Source: Candidatus Gastranaerophilales bacterium
GTDB taxonomy: Bacteria > Cyanobacteriota > Vampirovibrionia > Gastranaerophilales > Gastranaerophilaceae
Reading direction: 5' to 3'
Assembly: GCA_017467305.1 (NCBI GenBank)
Contig: JAFTSM010000074.1
Coordinates: forward strand, 1 to 38,519
DNA: 38,519 bases
The notes beneath the pieces were generated by a model. The model did not search any database. It was not told where the DNA came from and saw only the letters and a list, made by a program, of their open reading frames with translations. The translations under genes were made by a program, and so were the position numbers. Positions 23,764 through 32,133 of the stretch are shown here, in pieces (the stretch's first letter is position 1; each line of letters begins with the position of its first letter).

Positions 23764-24759
23764 ATGGAAAAAATTTTTAAAGTGATTTCTATTGTACTAA
23801 TATTTGTAGTTTTTTTATATTTTGTATTAGATTATTTCTTATACAAGACTCATTCTCTTTCTTTACAAAGAGAATTAAAAAAAGAAAATATTTTTGTAGA
23901 AATACCAGCGTATTATACTTATTTCTTTAAAAATTATGGTGAAACGTTGAGTTCATTTAAAGAAAAGTATGTTGATGGTGAACATCCTAATTTTAGAAAG
24001 CCAAATATAAGCAATGAATATACTAAACCATCAATAATTATTTTTGGTTGTTCATTTGCTTATGGTAGTTACCTAAATGATGAAGAAACATTTTCAGCAA
24101 AATTGTCAAAATATACAAGAAGGAATGTATTCAATCGTGCATTGTCTGGTTGTGGTATACAGCATATGTTCTATTTTTTACAAGACGAAAAATTTTTCAA
24201 TCACATTTCTTCAGATACTAAATATGTTGTATATGTATACATCGAAAATCAAATTGAACGTTTGAACGCAACAATTTTTCCTCATTCTATATTTAGAAAT
24301 GGTACAAATTTAAGATATGAGATACTTAATGATAAATTATCTTTAAAAAGGGATATTCCTTTTGTTGATAAGTCTTTTCTATTACGAAAAATTATTCTTT
24401 TGCTAGATAGCAAAGTTGATATTACTTCAGATATTATGAAGAAAAAAAATTCAGAATTAGCAGTTAAGTTATTTGTTGAAAGCAAAAAAAAGTTGCAAGA
24501 AAAATATTCAGATATTAAGTTCATTATTCTAAAATACAATTATGATTATTATGAAGTGATAAGTAATTATAAAGAAGTAAATATAGAAGATTCAGATATG
24601 TGGAAAGAACTTGAAGAACAAGGATTCATTGTGATGAATACAAAGGATTTGCTCGGCTTTGCATATTCAAAAGAGTATACGACAGAAGACAAATATCATC
24701 CTTCAGCAAGAGCTTGGGATTTGTTAGTGCCAAAACTAGCAGAAAAATTAAGCTTATAA
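23764..24759 (+). CDS. membrane-anchored SGNH/GDSL-type hydrolase
   Basis: A 331-residue protein with one N-terminal membrane segment (about 8-27) and a periplasmic SGNH hydrolase-like domain. Block I is G-C-S-F-A-Y-G with nucleophile S97, block II is around A-L-S-G-C-G, and the C-terminal D309-K-Y-H312 supplies the catalytic Asp-His. Such proteins remove or transfer acetyl or other acyl groups on polysaccharides. It starts one base after the PurD-like gene, so the ATP-grasp pair and this enzyme probably form an operon that decorates a glycan. Its stop overlaps the convergent acyltransferase gene by six bases. Confidence 0.8.
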   Translation: MEKIFKVISIVLIFVVFLYFVLDYFLYKTHSLSLQRELKKENIFVEIPAYYTYFFKNYGETLSSFKEKYVDGEHPNFRKPNISNEYTKPSIIIFGCSFAYGSYLNDEETFSAKLSKYTRRNVFNRALSGCGIQHMFYFLQDEKFFNHISSDTKYVVYVYIENQIERLNATIFPHSIFRNGTNLRYEILNDKLSLKRDIPFVDKSFLLRKIILLLDSKVDITSDIMKKKNSELAVKLFVESKKKLQEKYSDIKFIILKYNYDYYEVISNYKEVNIEDSDMWKELEEQGFIVMNTKDLLGFAYSKEYTTEDKYHPSARAWDLLVPKLAEKLSL

Positions 24760-25488
24760 ACTAATATTTTCCTTAATCATATCAGAAATAACTTTTCTCA
24801 ATTTGATGTCAGTGGTATCAGGTGTTTTGTAGTCTGATATTTTGATATTTTCTTTTCTCGTAATTTCGAAAGTTATAACATTTTTGCCTACATCAAGTGG
24901 AAAGTGGTTTTTTATTAGTACTGGGTAATCTGCTTTTATTGTAATAGGTATAATATCAACATTTGCATTAATAGCAATTTGAGCTGAACCCTTATGTATT
25001 TTAAGTTCTTCATTTGGTAAGGTTCTTGTACCAGTCGGAAAAATTATTATATTAAAACCGTTTTCTAGTGCTTCTTTTGTTTCTTTTTTGAAGTCTTCTA
25101 AATCAACATCATTGATAATATATAAGTATTTTACAATGTTGTGCATAATAGGGTTTTTAAGTAGTTCTTTTTTTGCTAGACATAAGCAGTTTGGAATTAG
25201 TCCGATCAAAAGAACAATATCTAATAAACTAGGGTGATTTGCTACAATTACCTTGCCATTAATGTTTGAAAAATCACCATTAGTTTCTATTTTTATAGAG
25301 CCAAATTTGCATAATAAACTGCTAAAAAATTTCCAAGATTTATGTACTACATTTGCACAAAATTTCCTATGTTCTAATCCTTTATACTTTAATGTACTAA
25401 AGGGGATTATAACTAGACCAATAAGAAGTCCACCAATAGCAAAAATAAACATTTCAAGTATTACAATTAATGCTCTAAGAACTCTCAC
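24754..25488 (-). CDS. apeD: lysophospholipid-type acyltransferase of the APE cluster
   Basis: A 244-residue PlsC-family acyltransferase. The active-site N-H-P-S-L-L-D (H85, D90) and the F-P-T-G-T-R-T block that binds the acceptor phosphate are intact, and an N-terminal hydrophobic anchor spans about 8-30. I start it at GTG 25488, one base after the upstream stop and behind a C-G-A-G-G ribosome binding site; an upstream ATG would overlap the preceding gene by 77 bases. In characterised aryl polyene clusters an acyltransferase of this type (ApeD) helps attach the polyene to a lipid anchor. It forms a minus-strand pair with the ketosynthase-like gene. Confidence 0.82.
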   Translation of the reverse strand: MRVLRALIVILEMFIFAIGGLLIGLVIIPFSTLKYKGLEHRKFCANVVHKSWKFFSSLLCKFGSIKIETNGDFSNINGKVIVANHPSLLDIVLLIGLIPNCLCLAKKELLKNPIMHNIVKYLYIINDVDLEDFKKETKEALENGFNIIIFPTGTRTLPNEELKIHKGSAQIAINANVDIIPITIKADYPVLIKNHFPLDVGKNVITFEITRKENIKISDYKTPDTTDIKLRKVISDMIKENISL

Positions 25489-25489
25489 A

Positions 25490-26092
25490 TTAACCTCGTT
25501 CCAAAGAATATAGGTTAGACGTAAAAGAAGTTGTTTCCCCTTTAAGAAAAGAGATGATATTATCAAAAGAATTTGAAGAACCTTTTTTATTGAAATCGAT
25601 TGTTATTTCAATAGAGTTTTCATTTTGTTTTTCTTTTGAAATTGATAGTGCTAAACTTTCTAAATTTTCATTGTTTTCTGTATAACAGAAGATAACGTCA
25701 TCTGTTTTGCTATCTAAAACGGCTTCTAAAAGAGCATTTGTAAGTGTATCTTTGCCAGCAGAAATAGAATTGTAAGAAGATTTAATTGAATTTAAAAGTG
25801 AAAATAAACCAATAGTTGCATTATGAACAGAAAAACTAAAGCCAGTAGGTGAAATTTCGCCTTCTTCTTGTCTTTGGTTAATTAATTTTTTTACTCTTTC
25901 AATATCACCATAGCAAGATGCAAATATTAGTTTTGTCTGTTTATTTTGTTCATAAACATTATAAAGGCTATAGAGAGCCGCTTTGCCAAAATTATCAAGT
26001 TTTCTTCTCATAAGCATAGGAATAAAAGATAAATCTGGAATTTCATCTTTTACAAATACGTATTTATTAATATAAAACTTGTAGCAATTCAT
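25490..26092 (-). CDS. apeC: ketosynthase-like partner protein (ApeC-type, chain length factor-like)
   Basis: A 200-residue protein matching the short beta-ketoacyl synthase N-terminal-like family found in aryl polyene clusters. It has the I-F-A-S-C-Y-G-D strand, S-P-T-G-F-S-F-S-V-H-N-A and S-A-G-K-D-T-L motifs, but no Cys-His-His triad, so it cannot condense by itself. In the Xenorhabdus APE system the corresponding ApeC pairs with the ketosynthase ApeO in a KS-CLF-like dimer; here the presumed partner is the divergent neighbour at 26134. I chose ATG 26092; 19 extra codons upstream would run through the divergent promoter. Confidence 0.78.
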   Translation of the reverse strand: MNCYKFYINKYVFVKDEIPDLSFIPMLMRRKLDNFGKAALYSLYNVYEQNKQTKLIFASCYGDIERVKKLINQRQEEGEISPTGFSFSVHNATIGLFSLLNSIKSSYNSISAGKDTLTNALLEAVLDSKTDDVIFCYTENNENLESLALSISKEKQNENSIEITIDFNKKGSSNSFDNIISFLKGETTSFTSNLYSLERG

Positions 26093-26107
26093 GATAATAT
26101 TAATATT

Positions 26108-26115
26108 AGTATAAT
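26108..26115. promoter_or_regulatory. overlapping divergent -10 elements, apeC/apeO
   Basis: The 41-base spacer between the two divergent start codons holds TATAAT on the plus strand (26110-26115) and TATACT on the minus strand (26108-26113). The hexamers share four positions, so RNA polymerase can occupy only one direction at a time. Predicted leaders are short, about 12 and 8 bases. No -35 boxes stand out. Confidence 0.45.
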
Positions 26116-26133
26116 GGTGGTTTAATTGCAAAA

Positions 26134-27207
26134 ATGATAAATATAACAAAAGTTGCAGCAGTTTGTAATTTAGGTAGAAATATTGATGAGATATTCAATA
26201 GTGCTTGTAGTGGTAAAAACTTGCCACATAAAATAGATTTTGAATTGCCTAAAATAGAAGATAAAAAATACAATTTAAGATGTAATCAACTGTTGCTAGA
26301 ACTTTATAACCAGATAAAAATTGATGTTGATAATGCAATTAAAAAATATGGTAAAGATAGAGTTGGAGTTGTTGTTGCAACTACTAATTCTGGTATTGAT
26401 GAGTATGAAGACACATTGAATTTAGACCATTTAAAAATATCCAATCCTAGTGAATATTTAAAAGATTTGTTGTGTTTAAATAGTTTTTATTGTTGTGTAT
26501 CAACTGCTTGTACATCTGGTGTTAAGGCTTTTTCAACTGCAAAAAAACTATTAGAAAACAATATTTGTGATTGTGTTATAGTTGCTGGTGTTGACCCAAT
26601 TGCCAAATTACCAGTTGCGGGCTTTTCAGCATTAGAAGTTCTAACGAATACAAGAACAAATCCTTTTTCTAAAAACCGTTGTGGAATGAATATTGGTGAA
26701 GGTGCTGCTTTATTTATTCTAGAAAAAGATGTTGATGGTATTAAATTAATGGGTATTGGTGAAACTTCTGATGCTTATAACGCAGCAACTCCTGACCCTG
26801 AAGCAAAAGAAGCTATTCGTGCTATTAAAATTGCGCTAAAAGAAGCCAATCTAAAGCCAGAACAAATAGATTATATTAATTTGCATGGAACAGGTACAAT
26901 TGCTAATGATTTAATGGAGGCGAGAGCTGTTAATGAAGTTTTTGGTACAGAAGTCTATTGTAGCTCTACAAAACCTTTAACTGGTCATTGTTTAGGCGCG
27001 GCTGCAAGTATAGAAACCGCCTTGTGTATTAAAATATTAGAAACTGGTATTATGCCACCACATATTTTTGATTGTGAATATGATGATGAATTACCAAAGA
27101 TAAAGTTGGTTACTGATAAAAATTTAAAAGCAGAAAAAATGGATGTATGTATGAGTAATTCTTTCGGCTTTGGTGGAACAAACGCAATATTGATTTTAGG
27201 AAAGTAG
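26134..27207 (+). CDS. apeO: beta-ketoacyl-ACP synthase (ApeO-like)
   Basis: A 357-residue condensing enzyme of the FabF/FabB thiolase fold that would elongate the polyene with malonyl-ACP units. The triad is complete: C126 in S-T-A-C-T-S-G, H251 in N-L-H-G-T-G-T, and H285 in T-G-H-C-L-G-A. It is shorter than FabF, as is normal for APE-type members. It heads the main plus-strand operon, and the ketosynthase-like protein on the other side of the divergent promoter is its likely dimer partner. The ATG has little Shine-Dalgarno sequence. Confidence 0.88.
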   Translation: MINITKVAAVCNLGRNIDEIFNSACSGKNLPHKIDFELPKIEDKKYNLRCNQLLLELYNQIKIDVDNAIKKYGKDRVGVVVATTNSGIDEYEDTLNLDHLKISNPSEYLKDLLCLNSFYCCVSTACTSGVKAFSTAKKLLENNICDCVIVAGVDPIAKLPVAGFSALEVLTNTRTNPFSKNRCGMNIGEGAALFILEKDVDGIKLMGIGETSDAYNAATPDPEAKEAIRAIKIALKEANLKPEQIDYINLHGTGTIANDLMEARAVNEVFGTEVYCSSTKPLTGHCLGAAASIETALCIKILETGIMPPHIFDCEYDDELPKIKLVTDKNLKAEKMDVCMSNSFGFGGTNAILILGK

Positions 27208-27210
27208 AAG

Positions 27211-27663
27211 ATGTCTTACGATTTAGAAAAAATATTACCTCATGATAGACCAATGATTTTGGTTGATGATATTAAAGAAATCAATCTTGATGAAAAGTAT
27301 TTAATTGCAGAAGTTAAGATTACGGAAGATAAAATCTTTTTTGATAAAACAATAAATGGTGTTCCTTATTTATCTGGTATAGAGTATATGGCTCAAACTA
27401 TTGGTTGTTATGCATTTTATCGTGCACAAAGAACAGAACCAAAGCTTGGTTTTTTGTTGGGAACTCGTTCTTATAAGAGTAATATTGAAAAGTTTGAAAA
27501 TGGTAAAACTTATACTGTCAAAGTGTCTGAAATATATGGTGATAATGAACTTGTATCGTTCAGCTGTTTAATTTATAATGATGAAGAAAGAGAGTGTGCT
27601 AGTGCAGTAATTAATGCGTATCAACCAGATAACGCTGAGGAATATTTAAAAAACGGGTTTTAG
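27211..27663 (+). CDS. apeP: hot-dog fold dehydratase (ApeP-like)
   Basis: This 150-residue hot-dog protein resembles 3-hydroxyacyl-ACP dehydratases. It begins with the family motif L-P-H-D-R-P-M-I-L-V-D (catalytic H11) and has G-V-P-Y-L-S-G-I-E-Y-M-A-Q with a second acidic residue, E58. It would remove water after each ketoreduction to give the conjugated double bonds. In the studied APE system ApeP works in complex with ApeI; here the ApeI-like domain is the C-terminal part of the ligase encoded at 30571. The gene follows the ketosynthase by three bases. Confidence 0.88.
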   Translation: MSYDLEKILPHDRPMILVDDIKEINLDEKYLIAEVKITEDKIFFDKTINGVPYLSGIEYMAQTIGCYAFYRAQRTEPKLGFLLGTRSYKSNIEKFENGKTYTVKVSEIYGDNELVSFSCLIYNDEERECASAVINAYQPDNAEEYLKNGF

Positions 27664-27667
27664 GAAT

Positions 27668-28396
27668 ATGGAAAAACAAGTTCTAGTAACGGGTTCAAGT
27701 CGTGGTATAGGAAGAGAAATTGCGTTGTATCTAGCTAAAAATGGCTTTGATATTGTGCTTCATTGTAATAAAAATGCAACCAAAGCTAATGAAGTAAAAG
27801 AAGAAATTATTTCTTTAGGTCGCAATGCTAGAGTTCTTCAATTTAACATTGCAAATAGGGAAGAATGTTCAAAAGTTATAAATGAAGACATTGAAAAAAA
27901 TGGTATTTATTATGGGACTGTTTTAAATGCAGGTATTGCAAAGGATAATGTATTTCCAGTAATGGAAGAAGATGAATGGGATGATGTTTTAAATACAAAT
28001 CTTGGTGGTTTTTATAATGTTTTAAAGCCAATCATTATGCCTATGATTGCTAACAGAGTTAAAGGTAGAATTGTAACAATGTCATCAGTATCTGGTTTGG
28101 CTGGTAATCGTGGACAAGTTAACTATTCTGCTTCAAAAGCAGGTATTATAGGTGCTACAAAAGCTTTAAGTTTAGAACTCGCAAAACGTGGGATTACAGT
28201 TAACTGTGTTGCTCCTGGTGTTATTGAAACTGATATGACAACTGAACTTCCAGTTGATGAAGTTAAAAAGATGATACCAATGAAACGTTTTGGTAAAACA
28301 AAAGAGGTTGCTTCTTTAGTTAATTATTTAATGAGTGAAGATGCTTCATACATAACTGGTCAAGTAATTTCTGTTAATGGAGGCTTGTACTTATAA
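27668..28396 (+). CDS. apeQ: 3-oxoacyl-ACP reductase (ApeQ, FabG family)
   Basis: A 242-residue short-chain reductase that reduces the beta-keto group with NADPH. The cofactor motif T-G-S-S-R-G-I-G is at 8-15, N-A-G at 87-89, and the catalytic S140, Y153 and K157 lie in S-S-V-S-G and Y-S-A-S-K. The C-terminal P-G-V-I-E-T-D-M and I-T-G-Q-V-I-x-V-N-G-G are standard FabG signatures. Its context inside the cluster marks it as the polyene ketoreductase rather than the housekeeping FabG. Its TAA shares a base with the next ATG (TAATG), so translation is coupled. Confidence 0.93.
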   Translation: MEKQVLVTGSSRGIGREIALYLAKNGFDIVLHCNKNATKANEVKEEIISLGRNARVLQFNIANREECSKVINEDIEKNGIYYGTVLNAGIAKDNVFPVMEEDEWDDVLNTNLGGFYNVLKPIIMPMIANRVKGRIVTMSSVSGLAGNRGQVNYSASKAGIIGATKALSLELAKRGITVNCVAPGVIETDMTTELPVDEVKKMIPMKRFGKTKEVASLVNYLMSEDASYITGQVISVNGGLYL

Positions 28397-29619
28397 TGAA
28401 AAGAGTTGTTATTACCGGCATGGCTCTTGCTAGCCCTTTAGGTTGTACTAGAGAAAAAGCATTTGACAGTTTATTGACATTAAAAAACTGTGTTCAATAT
28501 ATGCCAGAACTTGAACAATATGAAAGACTAAATGCTAAATTATGTGCGCCAGTAAAAGATTTTGTTATGCCAGAGCACTTTAATAGAAAAGTTCTTAGAA
28601 CTATGGGACCAGTTTCTGTAATGAGCGTTGCAACTGCAGAAGAAGCACTAAAAGATGCTGGTTTATTGGGTGATGAAATTATAACTAATGGTCAAACTGG
28701 TGTTAGTTATGGTTCTTCATCTGGCTCTTTAGAACCATTGATTGATTTTCATTCATTACAAGTATCAAAAGAAGTTAAAAACGTAAATTCTGGTACGTAT
28801 GTAAAAATGATGGCTCAAACTACTGCAGTTAATTTGTCTTTATACTTTAAAACTACTGGTAGATTAATTCCAACATCAACTGCTTGTACATCTGGTTCTA
28901 TGGGTATTGGTTATGCGTATGAAGCAATTAAATATGGTCATCAAACAGTTATGTTAGCTGGTGGTGCTGAAGAACTTCACGTATCTCAAATAGCAGTATT
29001 TGATACTTTATATGCAACAAGCCAAAAGAACTCTACTCCTACATTAACTCCATCACCATTTGATAAAAATAGAGATGGTTTAGTTATTGGTGAGGGTGCG
29101 GGTACTTTAGTTTTAGAAGAGTATGAACACGCTAAAAAACGTGGTGCTAAAATATATGCTGAAATTATTGGTTTTGGTACAAGTACAGATGGAACACATA
29201 TCACATCACCAAACCAAGATACAATGAAAAATGCTTTAGCATTGGCATTAAAAGATGCAAATGTTTCACCTGATGAAATTGATTATGTAAATGCTCACGG
29301 AACGGCAACAACTCATGGTGACGTTGCTGAAACAAATGCTACTTATGAAATATTCAAAAGGCCAGTTCCTATAAGTTCATTAAAGAGTTATACTGGTCAC
29401 ACTCTTGGCGCTTGTGGTGCAATCGAGGCTATTTTATCAATAGATATGGCTCATAAAAACTGGTTTGCACCAACAATTAATTTGAACGAAGTTGATGAAA
29501 AATGTGGAGCTTTAGATTATATAAAAGGCGAAGGTAGAGAGATAAAAACACGTCTAATAATGTCTAATAACTTTGCGTTTGGCGGCATAAATACTTCCTT
29601 GATTTTCAAGTGTATGTAA
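28396..29619 (+). CDS. apeR: beta-ketoacyl-ACP synthase (ApeR-like)
   Basis: A second, full-length condensing enzyme of 407 residues with C164 in S-T-A-C-T-S-G, H301 in N-A-H-G-T-A-T and H335 in T-G-H-T-L-G-A, plus the D-K-x-R-D-G-x-V-x-G-E-G-A-G segment. It belongs with the FabF-like ApeR proteins, which act as homodimers and are thought to handle the first elongation or a subset of chain lengths. Two active ketosynthases in one cluster are the rule for aryl polyenes. It ends the first block of the operon; a candidate internal promoter follows. Confidence 0.9.
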   Translation: MKRVVITGMALASPLGCTREKAFDSLLTLKNCVQYMPELEQYERLNAKLCAPVKDFVMPEHFNRKVLRTMGPVSVMSVATAEEALKDAGLLGDEIITNGQTGVSYGSSSGSLEPLIDFHSLQVSKEVKNVNSGTYVKMMAQTTAVNLSLYFKTTGRLIPTSTACTSGSMGIGYAYEAIKYGHQTVMLAGGAEELHVSQIAVFDTLYATSQKNSTPTLTPSPFDKNRDGLVIGEGAGTLVLEEYEHAKKRGAKIYAEIIGFGTSTDGTHITSPNQDTMKNALALALKDANVSPDEIDYVNAHGTATTHGDVAETNATYEIFKRPVPISSLKSYTGHTLGACGAIEAILSIDMAHKNWFAPTINLNEVDEKCGALDYIKGEGREIKTRLIMSNNFAFGGINTSLIFKCM

Positions 29620-29626
29620 TTTGACT

Positions 29627-29654
29627 TTGTATAGTAAACATGAGTAAATATAAT
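29627..29654 (+). promoter_or_regulatory. internal promoter before the carrier proteins
   Basis: TTGTAT (29627-29632) and TATAAT (29649-29654) are 16 bases apart in the 52-base gap between the second ketosynthase and the first ACP, which is the largest gap within the plus-strand run from 26134 to 35177. It could boost the carrier-protein and downstream genes. A G-G-G-A lies nine bases before the ATG at 29672. Confidence 0.45.
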
Positions 29655-29671
29655 TAATTGGGATTAAGAAT

Positions 29672-29929
29672 ATGACAATTGAAAACGAATTAAAAGAATT
29701 AATTATAAAATCATTAGAGTTAGAAGATATTACAGTTGATGATATTGAAGATGAAGCTCCACTATTCATAGATGGTCTTGGTCTTGATTCTATTGACGCA
29801 CTTGAACTTGGTATGGCTTTAAAGAAAAAGTACAATTTAAAAATGAGTTCAAATAAAGAAGAAAATAAAAAATATTTTTATTCAGTAAAAACTTTAGCTG
29901 ATTATGTTAGGAGTAATGCTGGTGAGTAA
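29672..29929 (+). CDS. apeE: acyl carrier protein (ApeE-like)
   Basis: An 85-residue acyl carrier protein. The phosphopantetheine attachment site is S40 in G-L-D-S-I-D-A-L-E, in the usual four-helix layout (M-T-I-E-N-E-L-K-E-L-I-I first helix, D-E-A-P-L-F loop). In the Xenorhabdus system the first ACP receives the aromatic starter from the adenylating enzyme. It must be activated by a PPTase, and one is encoded at 35587 on the minus strand. It overlaps the second ACP gene by eight bases. Confidence 0.9.
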   Translation: MTIENELKELIIKSLELEDITVDDIEDEAPLFIDGLGLDSIDALELGMALKKKYNLKMSSNKEENKKYFYSVKTLADYVRSNAGE

Positions 29930-30176
29930 AGAATATACAAGAGAAGAAATTTATAACAAATTACATGAAATTCTTGTTCAAGATTTTGAACTTGATGAAG
30001 AATTGGTTAAGCCAGAAGCTAATTTGTTTGAAGATTTAGAACTTGATAGTATTGATGCTGTTGATTTAGCAGTTAAATTGCAATTCTTTACTAACAAAAA
30101 GATTTCTCCAGAAAATTTTAAAGAAATTAGAACTGTTGATGATGTGGTAACTGCAGTAGAAGAATTGTTGAAATGA
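29922..30176 (+). CDS. apeF: acyl carrier protein (ApeF-like)
   Basis: A second acyl carrier protein, 84 residues from the GTG at 29922, with S43 in L-E-L-D-S-I-D-A-V-D. I prefer this GTG because an AGGAG motif lies eight bases upstream and carrier proteins of this type begin about here; an ATG six bases earlier crowds the ribosome binding site. It overlaps the stop of the first ACP and ends in an ATGA overlap with the membrane protein gene. The two carriers differ widely, which suggests separate tasks (starter loading and chain extension). Confidence 0.88.
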   Translation: MSKEYTREEIYNKLHEILVQDFELDEELVKPEANLFEDLELDSIDAVDLAVKLQFFTNKKISPENFKEIRTVDDVVTAVEELLK

Positions 30177-30574
30177 AGCTAAAATTTTTAGTTTCTATTT
30201 TAATCACTTTATCAGTAATTGTATTATTTCATTATACTCAAATTTTTTTAGTTAAATTTTATCCAGTTTGTGCAAATTTAACTGTATTTTTAGTATTTTT
30301 TATTTCTTCCTTCAAAGAAGAAACAGTTATTCAAAAGTTTGCAAAAGCTGTTGATGGAGAACTAAGTGAGGGTGCTTTAAAATACACAAGAAATCTTACT
30401 TATGTATGGGCAGGGCTTACATTCTTTAATTTTGTCGCTTCATTGGTATCTGTATTTATGAGTACAAAATTTTGGGCTTTGTATAATGGTTTAATATCTT
30501 ATGTTTTAATCGGTACTTTGTTTTTTGTAGAATATATAGTAAGAATAGTCTTGAAAAAGAAAAACATTATATGA
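30173..30574 (+). CDS. apeG: small integral membrane protein (ApeG/COG4648-like)
   Basis: A 133-residue protein with about four membrane segments (roughly 3-21, 28-45, 73-93 and 100-125) and a conserved loop K-F-A-K-A-V-D-G-E-L-S. This matches the small membrane protein that sits between carrier proteins and ligase in APE and flexirubin clusters (COG4648). Its role is not established; recruiting the soluble enzymes to the inner membrane is a fair guess. It overlaps both neighbours by ATGA. Confidence 0.8.
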   Translation: MKLKFLVSILITLSVIVLFHYTQIFLVKFYPVCANLTVFLVFFISSFKEETVIQKFAKAVDGELSEGALKYTRNLTYVWAGLTFFNFVASLVSVFMSTKFWALYNGLISYVLIGTLFFVEYIVRIVLKKKNII

Positions 30575-32118
30575 TTCTGGATAGGTTTTATACAAACAAA
30601 TTTGATAATGAAGTTGTTTTAAAAATTGGCGATAAGAATATTTCTTATGCTGAATTAAAACAATATGTTTCATTTCAAATAGAAGCTTTTAAACAAGAAA
30701 AAGCTAATTCTGTTGTTTTGTTTGGTGATAATTCTTTTGAATTTGTTGTTAACTTTTTCTCTGCATTATTTAGTCAAAAAGAAATTTATCTTTTAACAGA
30801 TAAGAATAGATTATCAATGTTAAAGTTTGATTATTTTCTTCCTAGAACACCACAAAAAGGGCAAGTTATAGAATTTGAAGAAATAGATATAGAAGAAACA
30901 AAAATCAACTTTTTTACTTCTGGTTCTACTTCAACACCTAAAGTTATAACAAAGAATTTTTTTAATCTGTTAGAAGAAGCAAAAGCTATTTCTAATCAAT
31001 TTGTTTTTTCTAATAATATAAATTTCTATTCAACAACAATAATGTCACATATGTTTGGCTTAACTTTTCATTTTATGTTGCCTTTGTATTTAGGATGTGT
31101 AATTTGTACGGAAAAAGTAGAGTTTCCAGAACAAATGGAAAACAAAGAAAATTATATTTTGATTTCATCACCATCATTTTTAGAAAAAATGTATAAGTAT
31201 GAGATACATTTTCCTTCTTCACCCAAAAGAATAATTACAGCTGGTGATAAGTTAAAAGAGAATGTTTGTGAATTTTTTAATAAAAAATCTGATATTATAG
31301 AAATATATGGAAGTACTGAAACTGGTGTTATAGCCTTTAAAAATAACACTAAAAACTTTAAAAAGTTTGATATGGTTAGTATTTCTCAAGATGAAAATAA
31401 TTGCATTGTTGTAAAATCTAAATTTTTTATGGAAGAAGAAGTAAAAATGGAAGATGTTATAGAACAAATATCAGATGAAGAATTTACCTTAAAAGGAAGA
31501 AACGATAGATTAGTAAAAATTAAAGAAAAGAGAATATCTTTAGTAGAGTTAGAAGCTAAGTTGAAAGAACACTCTTCTGTAAATGATTGTTATTGCTTTA
31601 AATTTGGTGAAGTTTTAGCTTGTATGGTTTCAACAAATGATATTAATTTAAATGAGAAAATTTTAAAAGAACATCTTTTAAAATACTCAGAAATTGTTCC
31701 TAAAAAATGGCGTTTTCTTGATGAAATACCTAAAACAGATACTGGTAAAATTGATAAACAATCAATAGAACAAATATTTGGAATGAATTTATCTTATCCA
31801 TTTATAGTTAGTAGAAAAATAGAAGAAAATAGAGCAGAATTAGAATTGATATTTAGAAAAAATTCTAATTTTTTTCAAGGTCATTTTTCTGTAATGCCTA
31901 TTCTTCCTGGTGTTGTTCAATTGTTTTATGCAAATTATTTTGCTAAGAAAATTTTTAAAATAGAAATACCTTGTGATGAAGCAAAAAGGGTAAAATTTAC
32001 TAATATAATTAAAGCAGATGATAAAATTACATTAGTTTTAAATAAAAAAGAAAAAGGCATAGAATATATCTATATGGTTAATGACAAATCATATTCATCA
32101 GGTATATTTGTTTTATAA
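30571..32118 (+). CDS. apeH: adenylating ligase fused to a dehydratase domain (ApeH-ApeI)
   Basis: This 515-residue protein joins two APE enzymes. Residues 1-400 are an AMP-forming acyl ligase: P-loop-like T-S-G-S-T-S-T-P-K (116-124), I-Y-G-S-T-E-T-G (245-252), the hinge L-K-G-R-N-D-R (307-313) and catalytic K393 in T-G-K-I-D. It should activate the aromatic starter acid and load it on an ACP. Residues about 405-515 form a hot-dog dehydratase with G-H-F-S-V-M-P-I-L-P-G-V (H438), matching ApeI. The two are separate genes in the E. coli cluster; fusion here would keep them equimolar. The starter acid is unknown, as no chorismate lyase or ammonia lyase gene is nearby. Confidence 0.87.
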   Translation: MILDRFYTNKFDNEVVLKIGDKNISYAELKQYVSFQIEAFKQEKANSVVLFGDNSFEFVVNFFSALFSQKEIYLLTDKNRLSMLKFDYFLPRTPQKGQVIEFEEIDIEETKINFFTSGSTSTPKVITKNFFNLLEEAKAISNQFVFSNNINFYSTTIMSHMFGLTFHFMLPLYLGCVICTEKVEFPEQMENKENYILISSPSFLEKMYKYEIHFPSSPKRIITAGDKLKENVCEFFNKKSDIIEIYGSTETGVIAFKNNTKNFKKFDMVSISQDENNCIVVKSKFFMEEEVKMEDVIEQISDEEFTLKGRNDRLVKIKEKRISLVELEAKLKEHSSVNDCYCFKFGEVLACMVSTNDINLNEKILKEHLLKYSEIVPKKWRFLDEIPKTDTGKIDKQSIEQIFGMNLSYPFIVSRKIEENRAELELIFRKNSNFFQGHFSVMPILPGVVQLFYANYFAKKIFKIEIPCDEAKRVKFTNIIKADDKITLVLNKKEKGIEYIYMVNDKSYSSGIFVL

Positions 32119-32133
32119 GCAAATGGAGAGATT

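Noticed and set aside
24077-24539. Short frames on both strands within the SGNH hydrolase gene
   Set aside because: No ribosome binding sites, and the hydrolase frame has intact catalytic motifs throughout.
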